From Caldilineaceae bacterium (GTDB lineage Bacteria; Chloroflexota; Anaerolineae; Caldilineales; Caldilineaceae), in contig JACKBA010000023.1 of the NCBI GenBank assembly GCA_020634815.1, forward strand, positions 47,843 through 111,842: a stretch of 64,000 nt of DNA, given 5' to 3'. Positions 8,173-15,776 of this stretch are shown here, in pieces. The translations under genes and the position numbers were made by a program. The notes under the pieces are model-generated. The model was not told where the DNA came from, searched no databases, and worked only from the letters and a program-made list of their open reading frames with translations. Within the stretch, counting starts at the first letter, position 1. The number at the start of each line of letters is the position of its first letter.

Positions 8173-9084
8173 ATGCCGCATAGCAACCAGATCGACCTGC
8201 TGCCCAACCAGGGCTGGGACGAACGCATCCTCGTCTGCCGCAATGGCCGGTTGGTGCAGACCTTCATCGTCGTCACGGCGCGCTACGTCGTGCTTGTCGA
8301 CACGCTCATCAACGCGGCGACCGCGCGGCAGATGGTTGCGTTCGCCGAGCCGCACCTGGCCGGGCGCACGCTGCTCGTCGTCAACACGCACGCCGACTAC
8401 GACCACGCCTGGGGCAACCAGCTCTTCGTCGGGCCGGACGCAGCGTACCCGGCGCCGGTCATCGCCAGCCTGCGCTGCGCCGCCGCCTTTGCTCAGCGCG
8501 AAACGGCGGAGACGCTGCACCGCATGCAGGCCGCCGAGCCGGCGATCTTTGGCGACGTGCGCCTCGTGCCGCCCACGCTGCTCTTCGACGAGCAACTGAC
8601 CATCGACGGCGGCGACCTGACCCTGCAACTCTTTGCCACGCCGGGGCACACGCCCGACCATATCTCGCTCTACATCCCGGAGATCGAGACGCTGCTGGCG
8701 GGCGATGCCGCCGAACTACCCTATCCCGCCGCGCGCACGGTCGACGGGCTGCCGCTCATGCGCGCCTCGCTCGATGCGCTGACCGCGTTCGAAGCCCAGA
8801 CGGTGCTCTACTGCCATGCGCCGGTCGCGGCCGGCCCGGACCTGCTGCACGACAACATCGCCTATTTCGACGGGCTGGAGCGTGCGTGCCGGGCTGCGCT
8901 GCAACGGGGGCTGCCCGGCACGTTGCCCGCCGGCGCCGCGCACATCGATCGGGTGGGCTGTCGCTATGCCGACGTGACGCCGCAGACCGAACTCTGGCGC
9001 GACGTCAACCCCTACTACCACACCGACGGCCACGCCGACCAACTGCGCATGATGCTCACCTGGCTCGACGCCGCGCAAGCATGA
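8173..9084 (+). CDS. Metallo-beta-lactamase-fold hydrolase
   Basis: A 303-residue MBL-fold metal-dependent hydrolase. The first metal motif is NTHADYDHAWGN, the H-x-D-x-D-H form common in a thiol-hydrolase-like subfamily rather than classical HxHxDH. A second histidine occurs in ATPGHTPDH near residue 160, and a metal-bridging Asp in LAGDAAEL. The substrate is unknown; relatives hydrolyse thioesters or lactones or act on nucleic acids, but no beta-CASP domain is visible here, so an RNase role is unlikely. The frame is open upstream through the PHAX gene, but the ATG at 8173 matches the domain start. The close spacing to the PHAX gene suggests one operon. Confidence 0.82.
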   Translation: MPHSNQIDLLPNQGWDERILVCRNGRLVQTFIVVTARYVVLVDTLINAATARQMVAFAEPHLAGRTLLVVNTHADYDHAWGNQLFVGPDAAYPAPVIASLRCAAAFAQRETAETLHRMQAAEPAIFGDVRLVPPTLLFDEQLTIDGGDLTLQLFATPGHTPDHISLYIPEIETLLAGDAAELPYPAARTVDGLPLMRASLDALTAFEAQTVLYCHAPVAAGPDLLHDNIAYFDGLERACRAALQRGLPGTLPAGAAHIDRVGCRYADVTPQTELWRDVNPYYHTDGHADQLRMMLTWLDAAQA

Positions 9085-9109
9085 ATGACTGCCTACAAGT
9101 GCTCTGAAC

Positions 9110-9292
9110 AGCAACCACCAAGACCCCAAGCGCACCAAGGGGCACGAAGAAGCCCACGCCCCAACAACACACAACGAACGAAGCAGACAGCCCGCGTCCC
9201 CCTCGCCCCTCTTCCATTGACCGCTAACTATTGACCGTTGACCATTGACAATTTCCCCTCGCCCCTCGCCCCTCGCCCCTCGCAACTCCCCA
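9110..9292. repeat. Family A and B dispersed repeats
   Basis: Contains CCAAGCGCACCAAGGGGCACGAAG-type words (split here by family wording), then CCATTGACCGCTAAC and ACCATTGACAATTT words followed by four CCCCTCGCC units. No gene was found in the gap before the LuxR regulator apart from these repeats. Confidence 0.65.
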
Positions 9293-9320
9293 AAATAGCG
9301 CGATAATAAGTAGAAGGCCT

Positions 9321-12113
9321 ATGAACGCGCAGCTTGTCGCGACCAAATACCGCAGCCCGCCGCTCAACCCGGGCCGCGTGCCTCGGCCTCACCTGCTCCG
9401 CCGGCTGGATGCGGGCGTGCAGGCCGGGCAGCGGCTGATCCTGGTGTCGGCGCCGGCGGGCTATGGGAAGACGACCCTGCTCTTGCAGTGGACTGCTCAC
9501 CATCGCAGCCGCACGCCTGGTGAGAATATTGCCGCGCCGGCAGATGGTGCGACGCCGGGCGCCGCAACCGACTGCGCCTGGCTCACGCTTGACCCGGCCG
9601 ACAACGACCCGCTGCGCTTTCTCACCTACCTGGTAGCGGCGATCCAACATGCGTCACCTGCCAGCGGGGCGATCACGGCGGCCCTCCTCCAGAGCGCCGA
9701 CCCGTCCGCCGTGCCGTCGCTGCTGGCCGCGCTGACCAACGATGTCGGCAGCACGTCCCACCATGTCGCCCTGATCCTCGACGACTATCACGTCATTGCC
9801 GCCCAGCCCATCCATGACATGCTGGCCTACCTCATCCACTACGCACCGGAGAATCTGCATTTCGTCATCTCCAGCCGCGTCGACCCACCGCTACCCCTGG
9901 CACGCCTGCGCGGCAGCGGCCAGATGAGCGAACTACGCCAGCAGGATCTGCGCTTCACCGCGGCCGAGGCGTCGCAGTTGTTGTCCGCCGCCCTGGTGCC
10001 GGCCATGCGTCCTGCCATCGTGAACCTGCTCAACGATCGTGCCGAGGGATGGGCCGCGGGCTTGCAGATGGCGGCGCTCTCGTTGCAGGGCCAACCCGAT
10101 CCGGAGCGCTTCGTCCACGCGTTTTCGGGCAGCCATCGTCATATCCTCGACTATCTCTCCGAGGAGGTCTTCAACAGCCAGCCGCCCGACGTGCAACACT
10201 TTCTGGCGCGCACCTCGATCCTGGATCGTCTGTGCGCGCCGCTTTGCGACGCGCTGCTCGACGAGGAGGCCTCGCCAGGTGTCATGCAGGCGGTGCTGGA
10301 GCGGCTCGAACAGGACAACCTCTTCGTGGTGCCGCTGGACGATGAGCGCTGCTGGTACCGCTATCACCACCTGTTCTATGACCTGCTGCGCCAGCGTCTC
10401 ACTGCCAGTGAGCCCGACCTGATCCCTGTGCTGCACCAGCGCGCCTGCGACTGGTTTGCCACGGCCGGCCACATGCACGAAGCGGTGGAGCATGCGCTGC
10501 TGGCGGCCAATTTCGAGCGTGCAGCCGACCTGATCGCCTACATGGCGGAATCGGTGATGAAGAGCAGCGAGGTCGCCACGTTGCGCCGCTGGATCGATGC
10601 ATTGCCCGCCGACATCGTGCGCACGCGGCCGCTGCTGAACGTCTATCACGGCGGCGCGCTGCTCTTGCTGGGCGAGCCGCTGGCCGATGCCGAGGCGTGT
10701 CTGCGCGCGGCCTTCGCCGCTCATCCGGGTGGCGGCGCCGGCGGCGGTGCCGTGACCTTCCAGGCCATGCTGGCCACCTTCCAGGGACAGAGCCAGGCGA
10801 GCGATCGCCTGGCCCAGCGCGCCCTGGCGCTCCTGCCGGAACAGAGTCCCTTTTTTCGCAGTTGCGTCAGCCTGGTCACGGGCATGAACCATCTCTTTGC
10901 CGGCGAAGACGCAGCCGCCGAGGTTGCGCTGCACGAGACCATCGCAAGCAGCGATCCGGCCGGCGATGTCATGAATGCTGTGCTCTCCCGCTGCTACCTG
11001 GCCGAACTCAACACCTTGCGCGGGCGGCTGCGCACGGCCCAGATGCTCTACGAGCAGGCGCTGGTGCAAAGCCGGGAGGAGCCGATCGGCGGGCTGGCGC
11101 TCATGGGGCTCGGCCGTCTCTACTATGACTGGAACGACCTGGAGCGTGCGGGCGCGCTACTGACCACCGGTCTGGAGAAGATTGCCGCCTGGAGCGACCT
11201 GCCGGTGGCGCAGGGAGCGTTGCTGCTGGCGCGTGTCAAGCATCTGATGGGCGACGGCGAGGCAGCCGGACAATTGGAGCACCGTGTCGATGTTGCGCTG
11301 GCCGGCCACGAGGAGTTGACGCCGGTTCACCGTTCGCTGCGCCTCTACCGGATGCGCTACGCCCTGTGGCGGGGTGACCTACCCACCGCCGATCTTCATG
11401 CAACCGTGGCCGGGCTGGCCGACCCCCTGGGCGCATCGCCGGGCAGGGGCCGGGCCGTGCGGGATGCGGTGGACGGCGACGAGACCCCTGCCATGGAGGC
11501 AACGTTCGTGCTGCTCAGTCAGGCGCATCACTGGCTGGCGCATGGGCACTACGACGCAGCCGCGGGCGCAGCCGAGATGCTTGGCCGCCAGGCACTGGCC
11601 TGCGGCCGGTTACGCCTGGCCGCCAAAGCCGAGATCGTCCGCGCCCGCGTCGCCTTCGCCCTGCGCGATGAGCGCACGGCCATCGCTGCGCTGGGCCGTG
11701 CGTTGGCCATCGCCGCGCCCGAGAACAGCATCCGCCTCTTCGTCGACGAGGGTGAAGAGATTGCCGAATTACTCACCCTCTGTCTGCGCCGCAAGATTCA
11801 TACCGAGTACGTGGCGCAACTGCTCGATGCGTTCGGCGCTGGGCCGCTGCCCGCAGCCACCGTGGACCGCGATCGGCCCCTGCACCGCGGCATCCCCGCC
11901 GCCGAGGATGGGCTGATCGTGGAGGCGCTCAGCGACCGCGAGGTGGAGGTGCTGCGCCTCATGGCCGACGGCCGCTCCAATGGCGAGATCGCCAACCGCC
12001 TGGGCATCGCCACCAGCACGGTCAAGAGCCACGTGCACGCCATCTTCCACAAGCTGAACGCCACGCGCCGCACGCAGGCCGTCGCCCGCGCCCGCACCCT
12101 CCAACTCGTCTAG
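9321..12113 (+). CDS. MalT-like LuxR-family transcriptional regulator (LAL type)
   Basis: A 930-residue large ATP-binding LuxR regulator. Walker A is APAGYGKTT (44-52), followed by the CAWLTLDPADNDPLRF segment typical of MalT relatives, which contains the conserved W and D-x-x-D. The middle is a long helical TPR-like sensor region (about 400-850), and the last 61 residues are a LuxR/GerE helix-turn-helix (LSDREVEVLRLMADG then NGEIANRLGIATSTVKSHV). Such proteins bind ATP and an inducer and then activate promoters; the inducer is unknown. No target promoter is evident next to it. The upstream gap is made of dispersed repeats. The gene is complete and of normal family length. Confidence 0.92.
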   Translation: MNAQLVATKYRSPPLNPGRVPRPHLLRRLDAGVQAGQRLILVSAPAGYGKTTLLLQWTAHHRSRTPGENIAAPADGATPGAATDCAWLTLDPADNDPLRFLTYLVAAIQHASPASGAITAALLQSADPSAVPSLLAALTNDVGSTSHHVALILDDYHVIAAQPIHDMLAYLIHYAPENLHFVISSRVDPPLPLARLRGSGQMSELRQQDLRFTAAEASQLLSAALVPAMRPAIVNLLNDRAEGWAAGLQMAALSLQGQPDPERFVHAFSGSHRHILDYLSEEVFNSQPPDVQHFLARTSILDRLCAPLCDALLDEEASPGVMQAVLERLEQDNLFVVPLDDERCWYRYHHLFYDLLRQRLTASEPDLIPVLHQRACDWFATAGHMHEAVEHALLAANFERAADLIAYMAESVMKSSEVATLRRWIDALPADIVRTRPLLNVYHGGALLLLGEPLADAEACLRAAFAAHPGGGAGGGAVTFQAMLATFQGQSQASDRLAQRALALLPEQSPFFRSCVSLVTGMNHLFAGEDAAAEVALHETIASSDPAGDVMNAVLSRCYLAELNTLRGRLRTAQMLYEQALVQSREEPIGGLALMGLGRLYYDWNDLERAGALLTTGLEKIAAWSDLPVAQGALLLARVKHLMGDGEAAGQLEHRVDVALAGHEELTPVHRSLRLYRMRYALWRGDLPTADLHATVAGLADPLGASPGRGRAVRDAVDGDETPAMEATFVLLSQAHHWLAHGHYDAAAGAAEMLGRQALACGRLRLAAKAEIVRARVAFALRDERTAIAALGRALAIAAPENSIRLFVDEGEEIAELLTLCLRRKIHTEYVAQLLDAFGAGPLPAATVDRDRPLHRGIPAAEDGLIVEALSDREVEVLRLMADGRSNGEIANRLGIATSTVKSHVHAIFHKLNATRRTQAVARARTLQLV

Positions 12114-12121
12114 CAGGCGGC

Positions 12122-12149
12122 GTACAGCGCCGATCCCCACCGGCTGTAC
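12122..12149 (+). terminator. Hairpin after the LuxR regulator
   Basis: Arms GTACAGC and GCTGTAC enclose 14 bases, starting nine bases after the stop codon, and are followed by TTTGTGCCCCTTTG. A weak, plausible terminator. The T-rich downstream part belongs to a family A repeat. Confidence 0.35.
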
Positions 12150-12392
12150 TTTGTGCCCCTTTGTATGCTTCGTGTCTGCGCGGCTGCGGGTCAGGCAACC
12201 ACTCCTCATGTTGCGACTGCGCGGTTGCCGGCGGCTCAATCCATCCACCGTTCCACCCTGGGGTGGATGACGCTCCACCCGGCGCGCCGCTATGCTGGAG
12301 GGCGAGTAGGCGCCTCATGTCCGGGTTCATGTGTCAGAATCGTATGCGCTGACTGCGTAGTACGGATACTCGTTCCGAGAAGGAGGGACGAT

Positions 12393-13424
12393 ATGTCGCG
12401 AACATGGTTGAAACCACTGAGCGTAGGGTTGTTCGTCGTTATCGGCCTGTTGCTGGCCGTAGTGCCCGCCGCAGCGCAGACGCCGCTGGGCGCAGGTCCC
12501 GATAACCCGATGGCCCCCCCTGCGGATTGGGTATCGATCCAGCCGGGTGAAACGCGGTTCTATGGCTTCCACGTCGGTAAGCCTGTGCTGAAGGAGGGCG
12601 AGGACACGGAGTCCGCCGTTCTCAGCAGCCTCAAGGATATCGAAGTGAAGCTACAGACCGTGGCTCACAAGGGTCTGCATGTCGAAATCTGGTCTCAGGA
12701 AGAGGTCAACAAGTGGGCGGATGAAGTCAAGTTCGATCCCGTCGGCAAGTGCACCACCTCCTGTGGCTGCAAGCCTGAGGATGAAGTCCAGAAGATGAAC
12801 TGGCGCGGCCAGTTCGAGCCCGGCGACTACTTTGCCGTGCTGAAGAACGATCGCGGAGCGGCAACGACCTACTACAAGCTGTCCATCATCGGCGATCTTG
12901 TCAGCTTCCCGTTCAAGACGGCGGAAGAGGTAGCACCGGCGGCGGCTGCGCAGCCTGCGGCGGCGCCCGAGGCTGTAGCGGCGGCCAAGGCCGTCCCGGC
13001 CATGGGCACGACGCCTGGCATGGCGATGGCCGTCAGCGGCGACTGGACCGAACTCCCCAGCGGCGACCACTGGTACAAGTTCAACTACATTGCCGATACC
13101 GGCCCGAAGCACGACCAGGATCCGCCGAAGATTGAGATCCTGCTGAACGTCGACAAGCCGGTGGACAATGCCCGATTCACCGTGTGGACGCAGGAAGAGG
13201 TGGATAAGCTCATCGCCGAGGGCGAGGACATCCTGGGCGAGGACGAATCCAAGGGCACCTGCGTCGGCTGTGGCAGTGAAAATGAGGACTTGAAGGGCGA
13301 CTACTCGTGGAGCGGCAGCTTCTTGAAGAGCGGCACCTACTACGTGCGTGTCGAGCACACGCCGTGCCGCTGCCAGCCGGCATACTACCAACTCCAGGTG
13401 ACTGGAAAGAGTGTGTCGTTCTAG
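12393..13424 (+). CDS. Exported protein with two copies of a Cys-motif domain
   Basis: A 343-residue protein with a clear signal peptide (hydrophobic 11-25, cleavage near AAAQ at 27-29). The mature part holds two related domains of about 130 residues (45-172 and 215-343) joined by an Ala/Pro-rich linker (177-212). Both copies share the order aromatic-rich start, a VEIWSQEEV / FTVWTQEEV strand, a cysteine cluster (C120/C124/C126 in the first; C290/C293 in the second, with C325/C327 added), a WxGxFxxGxYxxV strand and an ending in VSF. The paired cysteines could bind metal or form disulfides. No known family was recognised. AGGAGGG before the ATG at 12393 sets the start; the frame is open further upstream but crosses repeat sequence. 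Confidence 0.8.
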   Translation: MSRTWLKPLSVGLFVVIGLLLAVVPAAAQTPLGAGPDNPMAPPADWVSIQPGETRFYGFHVGKPVLKEGEDTESAVLSSLKDIEVKLQTVAHKGLHVEIWSQEEVNKWADEVKFDPVGKCTTSCGCKPEDEVQKMNWRGQFEPGDYFAVLKNDRGAATTYYKLSIIGDLVSFPFKTAEEVAPAAAAQPAAAPEAVAAAKAVPAMGTTPGMAMAVSGDWTELPSGDHWYKFNYIADTGPKHDQDPPKIEILLNVDKPVDNARFTVWTQEEVDKLIAEGEDILGEDESKGTCVGCGSENEDLKGDYSWSGSFLKSGTYYVRVEHTPCRCQPAYYQLQVTGKSVSF

Positions 13425-13448
13425 CTGACGCAAGGTGGGCTGGATTGC

Positions 13449-13491
13449 AGGCCGCCGCCGAGCCGGCATAGCGCCGATAAGGCGGCGGCCT
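13449..13491. terminator. GC-rich hairpin after the Cys-motif protein
   Basis: Perfect 11-bp arms (AGGCCGCCGCC / GGCGGCGGCCT) around 21 bases, 25 bases downstream of the stop codon. It lacks a T run, as do other terminator-like hairpins here. Confidence 0.45.
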
Positions 13492-13572
13492 CAATCAGCA
13501 GTCTGCCAGCCAATGGGACAAGGCAACCGCCCAACCAAGCGAGGGTCTTGTCCCATCTTCTTGAGGTGCGTC

Positions 13573-13833
13573 ATGAGCCAGGGTCTGAATTGCCGTATCC
13601 TCGTCAAACAGCATCTCTCCGACCGATGGGCCGAGTGGTTCGGCGGGTTGCATGTGCAGAATCTGCCGACGGGCGAAGCGCTTCTCTTTGGCACCGTGCC
13701 CGACCACGCCGCCCTCTATGGCGTCCTCACCCACATGCGTGACCTCGACGTGCAGATTCTCTCCGTCGACGCCATCCCGGTCGATCTCCCCGAACCGCAT
13801 GCCGATCTTCCCGCCGCCACTGCGGGCCGGTGA
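13573..13833 (+). CDS. Small conserved protein (86 residues), function unknown
   Basis: An 86-residue protein with the pattern WAEWFGGLHV..LPTGEALLFGTVPDHAALYGVLTHMRDLDVQILSV (given here in parts), which resembles short proteins widespread in Chloroflexota and actinobacteria with a G.VxDQAALxGLLxxIRDLGLxLLSV tail. It has no signal peptide or membrane segment and is probably a small cytosolic alpha/beta protein. Role unknown. The ATG at 13573 is chosen because the family similarity starts a few residues later and the upstream extension is low quality. It is followed by a 199-base gap, in which no gene is seen, before the protease pair. Confidence 0.7.
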   Translation: MSQGLNCRILVKQHLSDRWAEWFGGLHVQNLPTGEALLFGTVPDHAALYGVLTHMRDLDVQILSVDAIPVDLPEPHADLPAATAGR

Positions 13834-14032
13834 ATTCCGGCGCCGGCCTGCACGGTAGCCACCTGCGTCCTCTACCCAACCTGCCCGTATTGCCGATCGC
13901 CTGCTACCCGATCGGTGGATGTCGCGCGCCTGCCCGGCGTGGCATATTGGAAACGGACAGTGGGAAAGCGTGGCGGCCGGCCCGGCGCAGCGTAGCGTGT
14001 GGGCCGGCCACCCAAACCAACAGGGAGCAACT

Positions 14033-14926
14033 ATGTCTGACATCCTCAAATCCGTTTCCGAAGCAATGGCAGGGCTGGCCGAAAGTGCCGGCCAGAGCGT
14101 CGTGCGCGTCGAGGGGCGCAACCGGCTGCCGGCCAGCGGCGTGGTCTACGCGGCGGACGGCATCATCGTCACCTCGCACCATGTGGTCGAGCGCGACGAC
14201 AAGCTACGTGTCGGCCTGCCGACGGGCGAAACCGTCGATGCCGAACTGGTGGGGCGTGACCCCGGCACCGACCTGGCCGTCTTGCGCGTCGCCGCAACAG
14301 GCCTTACCCCAGCGGCGTGGGTCGATGCCGGCGACCTGCGCGTGGGCAATCTCATCCTGGCGCTGGGGCGGCCGGGGCAGAGCGTGCAGGCGACGCTGGG
14401 CATCGTCAGCGCGCTGGGCGGTGCGTGGCGCACGGGCGGCGGCGGCGAGATCGATCGCTACCTCCAGACCGACGTCGTCATGTATCCCGGCTTCTCCGGC
14501 GGGCCGCTGACCACGGCGGACGGCCGCTTCGGCGGCATCAACTCGTCGGCGCTGGCGCGCGGCGTGAGCGTGACCATCCCTGCCGCCACGGTGGCGCGCG
14601 TTGTCGCCACGCTCCTGGCGCACGGGCGCATGCCGCGCGGCTACATGGGCGTAGGCATCCAGCCGGTGCGGCTCGACACCGCCTTGCAGGAACAACTCGG
14701 CCAGGCGACCGGTCTCATGCTCATGTCGGTCGAGGCGGGCGGCCCGGCAGCAGAGGGCGGCCTGCTCCAGGGCGACGTGGTCGTGACGCTGGATGGCGGT
14801 GCGGTGCGCCAGTTGGACGACTTGCAGGCGCTGCTGACCGGCGATCGCGTCGGCCGGCGCGTGGCGGTGCGCTATGTGCGTGCCGGCGCCGTGCAGGAAG
14901 CGGCCGTCACCGTGGGGCAGAAGTGA
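14033..14926 (+). CDS. S1C (HtrA/Deg-like) serine protease with PDZ domain, no signal peptide
   Basis: A 297-residue trypsin-fold protease. The catalytic triad is H50 (VTSHHVV), D80 (PGTDLAVL) and S155 (YPGFSGGPL). Residues about 205-297 form a PDZ domain (LMSVEAGGPAAEGGLLQGDVVV region). The N terminus has no membrane segment, unlike typical periplasmic DegP/HtrA, so a cytosolic location is likely. The GFSGGP instead of GNSGGP oxyanion loop is seen in several Chloroflexota and plant Deg-like proteins. GGGAG precedes the ATG. The next protease begins 7 bases after the stop, so the two are likely co-translated and may act together. Confidence 0.88.
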   Translation: MSDILKSVSEAMAGLAESAGQSVVRVEGRNRLPASGVVYAADGIIVTSHHVVERDDKLRVGLPTGETVDAELVGRDPGTDLAVLRVAATGLTPAAWVDAGDLRVGNLILALGRPGQSVQATLGIVSALGGAWRTGGGGEIDRYLQTDVVMYPGFSGGPLTTADGRFGGINSSALARGVSVTIPAATVARVVATLLAHGRMPRGYMGVGIQPVRLDTALQEQLGQATGLMLMSVEAGGPAAEGGLLQGDVVVTLDGGAVRQLDDLQALLTGDRVGRRVAVRYVRAGAVQEAAVTVGQK

Positions 14927-14933
14927 GCGGGTG

Positions 14934-15572
14934 ATGGCCACGATCCTTGCCGACCTGAGCAGCGCGCTGGCCGACGTCAGCGACGGCGTCACCCGCAGCC
15001 TGGTGCAGGTGCGCAGCAGCGAGCGCGGCGGCGGCGCCGGCACCATCTGGCACGCCGACGGGCTGATCGTGACGAATGCCCACGTGGTGAGCGACAGCGG
15101 CTCGCGGCGCAGCGCGCCGCGCCGCATCAGCCGCGGGGCGATCTCGGTCATCCTGCCCGACGGTCGCGAACTGCCGGCGCAAGTACTGGCCGAAGATGCC
15201 GAGCATGACCTGGCCGCGCTGCGCGTCGACGCGCACGACCTGCCCGCGGTGACGCTGGGCGACTCGCGGCGCTTGCAGGCGGGCGATCTCGTCGTGGCGC
15301 TGGGCTTTCCGTGGGGTGTCACCGGCGGCGCCACGACCGGCGTCGTCATCGGCACGGGCGATGCACTGCCCGAACTCGCCGGCAGCCAACGCGAGTGGAT
15401 CGCTGCCAGCCTGCACCTGCGCCCCGGCCACTCGGGCGGCCCCATGGTCGACGCGCACGGCCGCCTCGTCGGCATCAACACGATGATGAACGGCCCGGAT
15501 GTGGGCATCGCCGTGCCGGTGCATGTCGCGGTGGCGTTCTTGAAGCAGGTGTTTGGTGACAAGATGACCTGA
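14934..15572 (+). CDS. S1C serine protease without PDZ domain
   Basis: A 212-residue trypsin-fold protease domain with triad H50 (VTNAHVV), D92 (EHDLAALRV) and S167 (RPGHSGGPM). It corresponds to the protease part of the upstream neighbour but lacks the PDZ module, and ends right after the last beta strand (GIAVPVHVAVAFLKQ). An Arg-rich insert (RRSAPRRISRG, 58-68) lies in an early loop. No signal peptide is seen. It is probably a paralogue from tandem duplication and may form mixed oligomers with the PDZ-bearing enzyme, which is inference. The end of the gene runs into family C repeats shared with the convergent large exported protein. Confidence 0.86.
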   Translation: MATILADLSSALADVSDGVTRSLVQVRSSERGGGAGTIWHADGLIVTNAHVVSDSGSRRSAPRRISRGAISVILPDGRELPAQVLAEDAEHDLAALRVDAHDLPAVTLGDSRRLQAGDLVVALGFPWGVTGGATTGVVIGTGDALPELAGSQREWIAASLHLRPGHSGGPMVDAHGRLVGINTMMNGPDVGIAVPVHVAVAFLKQVFGDKMT

Positions 15573-15776
15573 TGACAAGGTGAGGGGGTGAGGGGGTGAC
15601 AAGGTGAGGGGGTGAGGGGGTGACGGAGTTGTGGGGTGTTGAGGTGTTGGGGTCGTGGGGTCAACACCCTGCATCTCCCCAATACCCCAACACCACAATA
15701 CCTCAATACCTCAACACCCCAACACCTCACCCCCTCATCCTGTCACCTTGTCATCCTCTCATCACCTCATCCCCCC
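15573..15776. repeat. Family C low-complexity inverted repeat between convergent genes
   Basis: Left half: GACAAGGTGAGGGGGTGAGG units, then GTTGTGGGGTGTTGAGGTG. Right half: ACCTCAACACCCCAAC units, then CACCCCCTCATCCTGTCACC. The halves are imperfect reverse complements, so the 204-base gap can fold into one long hairpin and may act as a bidirectional terminator. No gene is seen. Confidence 0.7.
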
